A stretch of DNA of 64,000 bases. Source: Psychrosphaera sp. F3M07. Lineage in GTDB: Bacteria > Pseudomonadota > Gammaproteobacteria > Enterobacterales > Alteromonadaceae. Shown piece by piece: positions 39,946 through 48,513 of the stretch. The number at the start of each line of letters is the position of its first letter. Within the stretch, counting starts at the first letter, position 1. Where the stretch lies: positions 186,001-250,000 of the forward strand of contig NZ_JAHKPJ010000012.1 of NCBI RefSeq assembly GCF_018860345.1, read 5' to 3'. The notes beneath the pieces are model-generated. The model saw only the letters and a list, made by a program, of their open reading frames with translations, did no database searches and was not told the DNA's origin. A program made the translations under genes and the position numbers.

Positions 39946-42900
39946 ATGTCCCAAGCAGTCAATGTTTCAATAAGTAAATACAACAAATTATTACCGCTAA
40001 CTATTGGTGGCTTTGCTTTAATTTGTATAATTATTTACGCCATATATGGTCACTTAGCCAAGCAAGAAATAAAAGCCGATTTGCTGCATGAGTTAGAGAT
40101 TAAAACAGAGTCTACTCATGACTTTTTAAACAAGCGCTTTATTGAAAATAAAGCCATGTTACATTTTTTATTCTCTACCCCACCAGTTCAAGGAATTACT
40201 CGAGCAATAAATAATCAGGGTATCGACCCATTTGACGGCACTACGACCAAACAATGGAAAAACAGATTAGAAACTATTTTTTCAGCTTTTATCACTAACA
40301 ATCCAGAAATTAGACAAATTAGATACATTACAAAACTGAATTCAGGAAGAGAGCTCGTTCGAGTAGAACGGCAAGATAATAAAGTTGTCATTTTATCTGA
40401 TGGTTTATTACAAAATAAGCAGGAAACTGATTATTATAAAGCCATTGAACAATTACATATCAACGAAGATTACATTTCGGATATCACATTAAACCGTGAA
40501 TATGGGATCATTGAAGATCCCATTTGGCCTACCTACCGAGTCGCCAGACCTATTTTCGACGAAGAGTATCAATTTTTTGGTTTTCTAATATTAAACATAG
40601 ATGCCACATCGCTGTTAGCTCAATTACAACATGAATATTCCAAATCAGACTTTAACTTATATTTATTAAATACTGACGGTTACTTTGTTAGCGCCAAAAA
40701 CGAGGCGATGACCTTTGGATTTGAACTAGATAACCATGATGCAACTTGGTCAAAACTAACCAATACAACCAAATTAATTAACGACGAAACAATCCACGAA
40801 GTGCTTTTCAACCAAAAGCCATACTATATGTATGGAAAAAATGTACGACTGTCCCTTCGCGACTTTCGAAGTTTAAATATAGTTGGAGCAGTGGCAGAAA
40901 ATAACATAAACCAAATTTGGCAAGATCAACGTGAATTTGTTTTGATTATCATCAGTTCACTATTTGTTTTGTTTTTTATACTTGCAGTATTTTACCAAAG
41001 GTATATTAATAAAATCTTACGTTTATACGATAATCAATCCCGCTATGAAGCTATCATTTCAGGCTCATCTGATGCGATAATTAACATTGACTTAACTGGA
41101 AAAATTTTAAGTTGGAATGAGTCAGCCACTTACTTATTTGGTTTAAATTCAGACATGGCTCTGACTAAAGGTATTAACCAAGTCATAGGTGTCACTGAAA
41201 AGAAGTACTTAATTTCAAAAAAACAATTGAGTGAAGTAATAAGCAAAAAACAACCCGCATTGTATGAGGTAATAAATACGTCCGATGAAGCAGAACCAAT
41301 ATATTATTCGGTGAGTTTGTCACCAGTATTCCCACATGACTCCGAATCAGCGAGTTCCGTAGCAGCGATAATTAGAGACATCACAGAATCTAAAACCAAT
41401 GAACTGAAGATCCTTAATCATAACGAATCACTAGAAGTTGAAGTTCAACAACGCACCAAACAATTAGAAATTGCCACTAAAGAAGCGGTCAATGCCAACC
41501 AATCTAAAAGTGCTTTTGTTGCCAATATTAGCCACGAGATACGTACACCATTAAATGGCATAGCAGGTATGTTAGAGTTAATAAGCAATGACCCTTTGTC
41601 AGCCAAACAAATAAATTATGTAAAGTTAGCCAAAAGCAGCATTACTAATTTAACCGTACTGATTAATGACTTGTTAAACTTATCTAAAATTGAGTCTGGG
41701 AAATTAGATATAGAATTAGATGAGTTTAATATCATCCAAACAATCAGTTCTGTAATAGAAACCATGTCCATCAAGTGCAAAGAAAAGAATATTGATTTAC
41801 GTTTTGATTGGCGTGATGTGAAACACGAGTATTTAGTCAGTGACGATTACAGAATTAAACAAGTGTTAATCAATTTAATCGGTAATGCGATTAAGTTTAC
41901 TTCTGATGAAGGCACAATTCTGGTCTCTGCTCATACCCAGTTAAATGATCAAAACCCTGAACTTGTAGAATGTATTATCAATGTTAAAGATAACGGCATA
42001 GGGATGAGTAAAGCTCAACAAAACAAGTTATTTCAACCATTTACACAAGCAACGGCAAGTACAGATAAACAATATGGTGGAACGGGTTTAGGCTTATCTA
42101 TCTCGAAAAAATTAACTAAGCTACTCGGCGGCACTATCAGCGTTAAAAGTGAAGAAAACGTGGGCAGCACGTTTACCTTTTCAATTCAATCAAAATTACT
42201 TTCAAAACGAACAAGCCCATTATCAAGTGCAAAATTGTTAGGTAAGAAAATTATATTGATCAGTAACAGTTCAACACCTTATGACGCCCTTTTAAGCCAA
42301 CTTAAAAACTGGCAAGCTGAAGTGTATTTACTAAATAAACGACAAGCTGAGGAACATATTCATAACGCAACGGCACCTGATTTAATGCTGGTTGATAGTG
42401 AAGTTTTTAATACACATATTGAAGATTACTCTCAATTTTGTGAGTCAGAAAACAACTGTAAATTAATCATATTACAAAACCCTACATCACCATTTGATTC
42501 AAATGTAACCGACGTGCACTTTGAAATAGCAGAAAGCCCAATTTTGCCATATCAGTTTGCCAATATTGTTGATTCCATTTTTACCCATGAAATCACAAAG
42601 GCACCAACCGTTAAAAGCAATAAAAAAATAAATGTGACTAACCAACATTCGGTACTGATAGTTGATGATAATGAGATTAACAGAATTGTCGCAGCAGGGT
42701 TGTTAGAGTCTCTTCCTATAGAAATAACTTCAGCAGCAAATGGTCAAGAAGCGATAGATTTATTAAATAACTCAGATAACAAATTCGACCTTATTTTAAT
42801 GGATTGCCAAATGCCTGTATTAGACGGCTTTCAAGCGACTGAATTAATAAGAAAAGGACAAGCTGGCTCTGATAACTCATCTATAGTGATCATTGCGATG

Positions 42901-43065
42901 ACAGCCGGCGCAATGGCTGGAGATAAGGATGCGTGTATTCAAGCAGGAATGGATGATTTTATTATGAAGCCTTTGGAAGTAACTGGCTTTCGAAATACCG
43001 TTTCTAACTGGTTAAAAAAACCAGTAGTTAATCCAGACTCAGTGGATATCAACAAAAAAACCTAG
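39946..43065 (+). CDS. Hybrid sensor histidine kinase with periplasmic sensor and PAS domain
   Basis: 1039 residues. Membrane helix (16-36), periplasmic Cache-like sensor (45-325), second helix (331-350), PAS (365-480), coiled linker, HisKA with His530 (NISHEIRTPL), HATPase (NLIGNAIKF; DNGIGMS; YGGTGLGLSI), a receiver-like segment (about 765-885) and a C-terminal receiver with Asp953 (LILMDCQMP). No HPt domain, so transfer from the receiver would need another protein or may be internal. The start is 2 bases after the GGDEF-EAL stop. Its own stop codon lies inside a terminator hairpin. The signal is unknown. Confidence 0.93.
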   Translation: MSQAVNVSISKYNKLLPLTIGGFALICIIIYAIYGHLAKQEIKADLLHELEIKTESTHDFLNKRFIENKAMLHFLFSTPPVQGITRAINNQGIDPFDGTTTKQWKNRLETIFSAFITNNPEIRQIRYITKLNSGRELVRVERQDNKVVILSDGLLQNKQETDYYKAIEQLHINEDYISDITLNREYGIIEDPIWPTYRVARPIFDEEYQFFGFLILNIDATSLLAQLQHEYSKSDFNLYLLNTDGYFVSAKNEAMTFGFELDNHDATWSKLTNTTKLINDETIHEVLFNQKPYYMYGKNVRLSLRDFRSLNIVGAVAENNINQIWQDQREFVLIIISSLFVLFFILAVFYQRYINKILRLYDNQSRYEAIISGSSDAIINIDLTGKILSWNESATYLFGLNSDMALTKGINQVIGVTEKKYLISKKQLSEVISKKQPALYEVINTSDEAEPIYYSVSLSPVFPHDSESASSVAAIIRDITESKTNELKILNHNESLEVEVQQRTKQLEIATKEAVNANQSKSAFVANISHEIRTPLNGIAGMLELISNDPLSAKQINYVKLAKSSITNLTVLINDLLNLSKIESGKLDIELDEFNIIQTISSVIETMSIKCKEKNIDLRFDWRDVKHEYLVSDDYRIKQVLINLIGNAIKFTSDEGTILVSAHTQLNDQNPELVECIINVKDNGIGMSKAQQNKLFQPFTQATASTDKQYGGTGLGLSISKKLTKLLGGTISVKSEENVGSTFTFSIQSKLLSKRTSPLSSAKLLGKKIILISNSSTPYDALLSQLKNWQAEVYLLNKRQAEEHIHNATAPDLMLVDSEVFNTHIEDYSQFCESENNCKLIILQNPTSPFDSNVTDVHFEIAESPILPYQFANIVDSIFTHEITKAPTVKSNKKINVTNQHSVLIVDDNEINRIVAAGLLESLPIEITSAANGQEAIDLLNNSDNKFDLILMDCQMPVLDGFQATELIRKGQAGSDNSSIVIIAMTAGAMAGDKDACIQAGMDDFIMKPLEVTGFRNTVSNWLKKPVVNPDSVDINKKT

Positions 43066-43084
43066 AGTTCTTCTAGGTTTTTTT
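43054..43084. terminator. Bidirectional terminator between convergent units
   Basis: Arms AACCTAGA and TCTAGGTT flank a short GTTCT loop, with A7 before and T7 after, so it works on both strands. It ends the plus-strand GGDEF-EAL/kinase operon and the minus-strand TonB operon. The kinase stop codon TAG is part of the stem. Confidence 0.92.
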
Positions 43085-43098
43085 ATTGAACTAGTGAC

Positions 43099-44412
43099 CT
43101 ATTTTAAAGCAGCGAGTTGTTTAATATTTTGCTGTTCTTGTTCAACAAACTTTAACCACTGTGTAGCCATACGTTGAGAACTCGGGATTTCTTTCGCCGA
43201 TTTAAACGCTTCAAGTGCTGAATCAAGTTGTTTAAGGTTCACGTTAGCCATACCTAATGCCAAATATGCATTACCACTATTGTTCAGTTTGCCTCTCGTG
43301 ATTGCTTGTTCTGCATGTTTAATTACCAACTCAGATTTACCTTGTTGTAAATATATCTCAGCTATATTTACATCTGCATTTCCGTCATCGGTTATACTGG
43401 CCAATTGATTAAGCACCGCAATTGCTTTGTCCGCTTCTTTGGCTCCCTGCCAAGACTGGGCTAAAAACTTTAAGTTCTTAGCATTTTTTTCTATTATTTT
43501 TTGCTCTATACCTTGGCTCAATACCTTAGCCGCTTTATAAGGTAATCCATTAAAATAATATATTTGCGATAAAGTCATCAACTCTGATTTTTGCGTCACA
43601 TAACCTTGTTGGTAAGCCGCTTCCATTACCGCGAGCTGTTTATCTTCTTGCTCTAATTCGCCATACATACCTGCAAGTTGCAGCCAATATTCCGGTTTAT
43701 TAAACAAGCGCACCATTTGCTCTAAAATTGCAGTAACTTTTTTATTATCTTTTAACTCAAAATACACAGCACGTTGCAAGATATACCAAGTTTCTTCCGC
43801 TTCAGTTTCTTGCTCCGCAGCTTGCGTGATAACGCTTTCAATATATTTAGCAGCATTTTTATAATCTTTTGATTGATATGATGCTTGCGCTCTTAATACA
43901 TTATTATTTATTGGCGCTAATCCTTGGTTAACTTCATCCCATCGGTCTAAAAATGAAATGGTTTTACCGTAATTCCCACTTGCCATTGACAACTGCGCTA
44001 ACGAAAACAACGTGCCCTTTTCCAATGATTCTGGAATGGGATCTTGTGCCACTACTTGTTCAAACTCCGCAATCGCTTGTTCGGTTTTGCCCGCGTTGTA
44101 ATAAATAAATCCGTAAAAGTTATGCAACATGGCTCGCTCATAACTGTTAAGACTAGAAGACTTAGATTTAACTTGGTCTAAGATATCTAACCCTGCTTGC
44201 ATGTCACCGGCATCAGCAACCTCTTGAGCCCTAGCTAGTTGGCTGTAAACTCTTGCCCCTAACGCTGGCGTGCGTTTACGTTTTTTCTCAACTTTATTTG
44301 TGTCTTCAGATGCCTGTACATAAGACATGTCAATACCAGGCAATACACTGAACAAGCTCGAGGTTAACGTAATGGCACACGCTAATGTGGTACGTATAAA
44401 CAATACTTTCAT
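43099..44412 (-). CDS. TPR-repeat periplasmic protein of the TonB2-type cluster
   Basis: 437 residues with a signal peptide (about 1-34) and tetratricopeptide repeats through most of the protein, for example NFYGFIYYNAGKTEQAIAEF, ALGMANVNLKQLDSALEAF and QASYQSKDYKNAAKYI. Such a TPR gene usually closes the DUF3450-ttpC-exbB-exbD-tonB clusters of Vibrio and Alteromonadales; its precise role is not established. A scaffold or partner for TonB or TtpC in the periplasm is a reasonable inference. It follows tonB by 55 bases and ends just before a terminator. Confidence 0.82.
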   Translation of the reverse strand: MKVLFIRTTLACAITLTSSLFSVLPGIDMSYVQASEDTNKVEKKRKRTPALGARVYSQLARAQEVADAGDMQAGLDILDQVKSKSSSLNSYERAMLHNFYGFIYYNAGKTEQAIAEFEQVVAQDPIPESLEKGTLFSLAQLSMASGNYGKTISFLDRWDEVNQGLAPINNNVLRAQASYQSKDYKNAAKYIESVITQAAEQETEAEETWYILQRAVYFELKDNKKVTAILEQMVRLFNKPEYWLQLAGMYGELEQEDKQLAVMEAAYQQGYVTQKSELMTLSQIYYFNGLPYKAAKVLSQGIEQKIIEKNAKNLKFLAQSWQGAKEADKAIAVLNQLASITDDGNADVNIAEIYLQQGKSELVIKHAEQAITRGKLNNSGNAYLALGMANVNLKQLDSALEAFKSAKEIPSSQRMATQWLKFVEQEQQNIKQLAALK

Positions 44413-44467
44413 GATTAATCCTAACTACTTTTAACCTAATACTTTATTAATAAGAAATAGCGCGTGG

Positions 44468-45106
44468 TTATTTGGCCATTTCAAATGTAATACGGTTTTG
44501 CACACCGGATACTTCCGTAGCGGCACCGTTCACCACTCTCGGTTTATATTTAAATTTAAGTGCTGCATCCATTGCCGCCCTGTCAAATAAACCTTCTGGA
44601 TTGGCTTCGATAACCACTGGATTTTTCACAGCTCCAGTTTTATCAACCATAAATTCGACAATCACATACCCTTCAATACCACGCTGTAACGCACGACGTG
44701 GATAAACCGGTGCAACTTTTACAATTGGCAAATACTCACCATCACTGACATCTAGTGCTAAGCCATTGCCGATTGACGTATTGGCATTTACATTCGCACT
44801 AAAATCAAAACCTGAAGTGTTCGCACTTACTGCATCTGATGCCAACTGAGGCTGAGTCATTTGCGGTGGTGGCTCCTGTGGTTTTGGTGGCTTTTTCGGT
44901 TTACGTTCTTTTTTCTGTACCGTTTCATCTTGTTTTAAACGGATGAAATCTAGTACATTACCTTTAGCTGGGTCAGTTAACGCTGATCCACTGGTTTTGA
45001 TCAACGCTTGCATGCCATATAACAAACCAAGCGTTACCGTACCTGCGAGTGCTAAAGCGATGATGTATCTTTGAAAAACTGGATATTTCTGTTCAGCTAA
45101 ATTCAC
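44468..45106 (-). CDS. tonB: TonB energy-transducing protein
   Basis: 212 residues: N-terminal membrane anchor (YIIALALAGTVTLGLLYGM), a Pro/Lys-rich periplasmic spacer (KERKPKKPPKPQEPPPQ) and the C-terminal TonB fold with the YP motif (YPRRALQRGIEGYVIVEFMV) and final KPRVVNGAATEV segment. It transmits energy from ExbB-ExbD to outer-membrane receptors; the receptor at 52228-54918 is the obvious candidate. TonB2-like short form. The gap to exbD is 14 bases. The operon promoter region carries a Pho-box-like site. Confidence 0.93.
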   Translation of the reverse strand: MNLAEQKYPVFQRYIIALALAGTVTLGLLYGMQALIKTSGSALTDPAKGNVLDFIRLKQDETVQKKERKPKKPPKPQEPPPQMTQPQLASDAVSANTSGFDFSANVNANTSIGNGLALDVSDGEYLPIVKVAPVYPRRALQRGIEGYVIVEFMVDKTGAVKNPVVIEANPEGLFDRAAMDAALKFKYKPRVVNGAATEVSGVQNRITFEMAK

Positions 45107-45120
45107 AATTATACGCCTTT

Positions 45121-45534
45121 TTAATTACCATCATCTGCAGCAATTGATACGTCAAAGACACCTGCCGCACGCGACGCATCCATCACTTTAATTAAGGTAT
45201 CTGTGGTTGATTTTTTATCCGCTTGAATAACGACTGAACCTTGTGGGTTCTCCGCTTTTAAACGTTCAACATTTGCTTGTACCGCACGAATATCCACACG
45301 ACGTTTATTGATCCAAATCTCACCTTTATCCGATATTGCAATTAAGATACTGGCACGTTCTTTTTTAACCGCCGTTGCTGCTTCTGGACGATTAACATCG
45401 ATACCCGCTTCTTTCACAAATGAAGCGGTAACGATAAAAAATATAAGCATGATAAATACAACGTCTAACATTGGCGTTAAGTTGATCTCTTCTTGCTCTT
45501 CTTCTTGTAATAAACTTGCTAATGGCGCTCTCAT
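45121..45534 (-). CDS. exbD: ExbD biopolymer transport protein
   Basis: 137 residues with one membrane helix containing the proton-pathway Asp (LTPMLDVVFIMLIFFIVTASF) and a small periplasmic domain with KKERASILIAISDKGEIWIN. ExbD works with ExbB to couple proton flow to TonB. Length is normal for the family. It lies 36 bases after exbB. Confidence 0.95.
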   Translation of the reverse strand: MRAPLASLLQEEEQEEINLTPMLDVVFIMLIFFIVTASFVKEAGIDVNRPEAATAVKKERASILIAISDKGEIWINKRRVDIRAVQANVERLKAENPQGSVVIQADKKSTTDTLIKVMDASRAAGVFDVSIAADDGN

Positions 45535-45570
45535 AATCTGTTCTCTTATTCTCTGATTAGGCTGGTCAAA

Positions 45571-46104
45571 TTAATGTTGAATATCTAACACTAACTTATC
45601 TTCTAATAATTCAATTTCACGTTTTGATTTACGTTGTAACCATGAATTAGCAAATACTCCTGACAATGCGCCAACCATGCCGGCCATCGTTGGTATCGTT
45701 GCTTTAGACACTCCACTGGCCATTGAACGAGCATTACCACTTCCACTGATTGCCATAACATCAAATACTTCTATCATTCCCGTTACGGTTCCTAACAGTC
45801 CCATTAAAGGACACAGAGCCACTAACGTCGTGATTAGGGTTAAGTTCTTGTTTAAGCGCATTTGCGCTCTTGCTACAAAGGCTTGACGTATTTGCTCTGC
45901 ATTCCAAGACATTCTTTCTGTTCTGGCTTGCCAATTTTTTATTAGTGCCGCGCTTACTTCTTTGTGGCCGTTTAGAGCGTATAAAATACGCTCCAATATC
46001 AACAACCACATTAAGAAAATCATAATGGCAATGGCCGTGAGAACAACACCACCGGTGTCCATGAACTCACGTATGGCCTCTATGGTTTCAGTGAATAAAA
46101 CCAT
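45571..46104 (-). CDS. exbB: ExbB, MotA/TolQ/ExbB proton channel protein
   Basis: 177 residues with three predicted membrane helices: VLTAIAIMIFLMWLLIL; LITTLVALCPLMGLLGTVTGMIEVF, which carries the LGTVTGM signature; and TIPTMAGMVGALSGVFANSWL. With ExbD it forms the proton-driven motor of the TonB complex. It follows ttpC after 10 bases; two ExbB-type proteins side by side is the hallmark of TonB2-type systems. Confidence 0.94.
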   Translation of the reverse strand: MVLFTETIEAIREFMDTGGVVLTAIAIMIFLMWLLILERILYALNGHKEVSAALIKNWQARTERMSWNAEQIRQAFVARAQMRLNKNLTLITTLVALCPLMGLLGTVTGMIEVFDVMAISGSGNARSMASGVSKATIPTMAGMVGALSGVFANSWLQRKSKREIELLEDKLVLDIQH

Positions 46105-46114
46105 GTTATTCCCC

Positions 46115-47545
46115 TTAAGCTACTTGGTTGTTTTTGCTAGCTACTTTCATATTTTGGCGACGCTCTAATTGTTGCTCAGAACGTTCCGCAATAATGCCTG
46201 CACTTTGCTCTTGTAAGATAAGCATGATGTTTTTACTACGCGTATTTAACATGCTTGAAAGTACCACTGTTGGTATCGCTACCACTAAACCTAGTACCGT
46301 TGTCATTAATGCCGTTGAGATGCCTCCAGCCATTAATTTAGGGTCACCTGTACCAAACAAGGTGATTGCTTGGAACGTATTGATCATGCCCGTTACCGTA
46401 CCTAAAAGACCCAGTAGAGGAGCTATCACAGACACAATCTTGATTAGTGTTAGGTTTTTAGTAATCAGTGGCATTTCACGAAGAATCGATTCGCTTAATT
46501 TAAGTTCAAGGGTTTCATAAGCTACGTCAGGGTATTGCTGATTTACTTTTAATACTCGTCCTAGTGGGTTGTTTTCGTTAGGTTCAACTTCTTTTAATTG
46601 GCGTTTTACTTTATGGTTTATGCGTGCAAGTGATACAAAACGTTCTAATGCAATTAAGAAAGCAATCAAACCAACTGCGATGATGATGTAGCCAACCGTG
46701 CCACCTTGGTCGATACGTTCTTCAATATTTGGCGCTTGTACTAATAGGCTTAAAATTGAACCGCCTGTTGGGTCTAGAGCAAAAGGGACTACTTGATCTG
46801 TACTTGCTTGTAAATTTGCCGCACTGTCGTTAAAACGAGAAGCTGGCTGACGTACTAATTCAGATAAGGTTCCTGTCGTCGGATTTAGTTCTAAGTACTG
46901 ACCTTGTGATACCAACGCAAATGCACCAACTCGTACGATTTCTTTGTTTACTTTATTACCATTGGCTTCAACAACATCCGCTTTAAATTTTACCACTTTA
47001 CCTTGTTCAGTCATTTCACGTTGCAGTTCAAACCACACCGTTTCAATTTGCTCAATAGACGCCAGTTTAGAACTGCCACCCATGCTTTGCGCTAATTGTT
47101 CAAAAAACACATCACGACCAGGAAACTGAGCCGATACGTTTGAAGTTTGCATTTTACCTTTAGCATCACCAGACACTTGCTGTAAAACACCAAACAACTC
47201 TTTTAACGAGCCCATTCTTTTATTTAATGCTTCTGATAAATCCGCTAATTGGAATTCGTTTTGTTCAAATTTAGTTTCTAATGTTTCAGACAATTTAAGT
47301 GCGTTATCGCGCGTTGTGGTTGCCTGCTTTAACATGTTGTCTTGTTCAGCACGTTGACGTAAAAACGCTTGCTCACGAGTTTTATTTTCTTGATTTTGCT
47401 GTGTTTTACCGTTTTGTAATTGCGCTAACAATTGGTCTAAATCAAGTGGTTTTTTCTCGTCTGCTGCAAAACTTGGCATTGCAGTAGTTAAAACTAATAA
47501 TAGTGAAGCCGATGTGGTTACTAGGCTTTTCATTAATGCATTCAT
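46115..47545 (-). CDS. ttpC: TtpC-like TonB2-associated MotA/TolQ/ExbB protein
   Basis: 476 residues: signal peptide (SLLLVLTTAMPSFAA), long periplasmic coiled-coil and globular region (25-270), then an ExbB-like module with three membrane helices (GYIIIAVGLIAFLIALERF; IVSVIAPLLGLLGTVTGMINTF; ALMTTVLGLVVAIPTVVLS). This architecture, an ExbB core with a large periplasmic extension, matches TtpC, a fourth protein required by Vibrio TonB2 systems. It follows the DUF3450 gene after 35 bases and precedes exbB by 10. Confidence 0.9.
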   Translation of the reverse strand: MNALMKSLVTTSASLLLVLTTAMPSFAADEKKPLDLDQLLAQLQNGKTQQNQENKTREQAFLRQRAEQDNMLKQATTTRDNALKLSETLETKFEQNEFQLADLSEALNKRMGSLKELFGVLQQVSGDAKGKMQTSNVSAQFPGRDVFFEQLAQSMGGSSKLASIEQIETVWFELQREMTEQGKVVKFKADVVEANGNKVNKEIVRVGAFALVSQGQYLELNPTTGTLSELVRQPASRFNDSAANLQASTDQVVPFALDPTGGSILSLLVQAPNIEERIDQGGTVGYIIIAVGLIAFLIALERFVSLARINHKVKRQLKEVEPNENNPLGRVLKVNQQYPDVAYETLELKLSESILREMPLITKNLTLIKIVSVIAPLLGLLGTVTGMINTFQAITLFGTGDPKLMAGGISTALMTTVLGLVVAIPTVVLSSMLNTRSKNIMLILQEQSAGIIAERSEQQLERRQNMKVASKNNQVA

Positions 47546-47580
47546 CTTTGTTACCTTAAATTCAATATTCTTATTAGCCG

Positions 47581-48375
47581 TTAAAGCCCGGTGTTAGCAG
47601 AAACCAAAACTGGTGCAGGGATTGGCAATGTTAATAAGTCTGGTGCCAATTGTTTTTTCGCCATACGTAAGCCTTTAGTAATGTGCATACGATAATCAGG
47701 GCTTAGTGCTTGAAATGACTTTTGTTCGTTATCCCAACGACCAATTAATGAGCCGTCACGACTTAAATACATAAGTGCTACACGACCAATACGTAAAAAG
47801 TCGACGTCGCGTTCTTGGCCATCTAACTCCAATAAACCTGAGTAAGCTTCGATACTGCGGCCATAATCAACTTCAACTTGGTAAGCTTCCATCACACGTC
47901 TGAATTTTTCAGATACTGCAATGTCGGCTTTATCCATCATGGTTTTTAGTGACGTTAAACGTTCTTGACGTTCTGTAGGTAAAAATGGCACATCAAGCGC
48001 AACAAAACTTTCTAAGCCATCAATCATGCGTAACATTAACGGCGTGATTTGACGCTCAATCACCGACACTTGATCTATGTCTTTATTAAGCTGTTCCATC
48101 TCTTCAATTTGGCTATTGATTTGTTTTTGAATCTGGCCGTTATAAATATCTAAACCTGCCGTTTCTTTTTCCATCGCTCTAAATTGCATTAACTTTTCTT
48201 GGACTTGCTCTGCAATTTTGTCGATTTTCTGTTGCGAACTGGCCGCTGAATTGGTTATTTCTGAACTTGCTGAAATTACTTTTTGAATCGCAGCTGAATG
48301 TACAGGTAAAGCGCTAACGCCCATAAGTACAGTGGCAACCGCAGTTGATAATGCTTTTTTAGATATAGTTTTCAT
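47581..48375 (-). CDS. DUF3450 periplasmic coiled-coil protein
   Basis: 264 residues with a signal peptide (LSTAVATVLMGVSALPVHSAA) and a long coiled coil (30-130), then a conserved globular end (GQERDVDFLRIGRVALMYLSRDGSLIG). It belongs to DUF3450, which is found as the first gene of TonB2-type clusters and is not biochemically characterised. A periplasmic partner of TtpC is the usual inference. It is the first gene of the operon, with ribosome site GGGGTG and a Pho-box-like sequence 65 bases upstream. Confidence 0.88.
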   Translation of the reverse strand: MKTISKKALSTAVATVLMGVSALPVHSAAIQKVISASSEITNSAASSQQKIDKIAEQVQEKLMQFRAMEKETAGLDIYNGQIQKQINSQIEEMEQLNKDIDQVSVIERQITPLMLRMIDGLESFVALDVPFLPTERQERLTSLKTMMDKADIAVSEKFRRVMEAYQVEVDYGRSIEAYSGLLELDGQERDVDFLRIGRVALMYLSRDGSLIGRWDNEQKSFQALSPDYRMHITKGLRMAKKQLAPDLLTLPIPAPVLVSANTGL

Positions 48376-48440
48376 GTATTCACCCCATAAGTTAATGAGG
48401 TGATAGTAGAGGATGAATGTGACAATACCGTTTCGGTTAA

Positions 48441-48458
48441 ATGTCAGTTTAATGACAA
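48441..48458 (-). promoter_or_regulatory. Pho box upstream of the TonB operon
   Basis: Minus-strand TTGTCATTAAACTGACAT matches 15 of 18 positions of the E. coli PhoB box CTGTCATAWAWCTGTCAY (aligned by hand). The sequence TATTGT, a possible -10, lies 13 bases further on. Activation of the DUF3450-ttpC-exbB-exbD-tonB-TPR operon under phosphate limitation is inferred. Confidence 0.7.
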
Positions 48459-48473
48459 TGTAATAATTGTTTA

Positions 48474-48510
48474 AATTAGACTTATTAATGGGCGATTAAT
48501 AAGTCTAATT
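48474..48510 (-). terminator. Perfect 16-bp inverted repeat after the chemoreceptor, probable terminator
   Basis: Arms AATTAGACTTATTAAT and ATTAATAAGTCTAATT with a five-base loop start four bases past the chemoreceptor stop. No long T run follows, so efficiency is uncertain. It lies only 15 bases before the Pho box of the next operon and would insulate it. Confidence 0.6.
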
Positions 48511-48513
48511 GGG

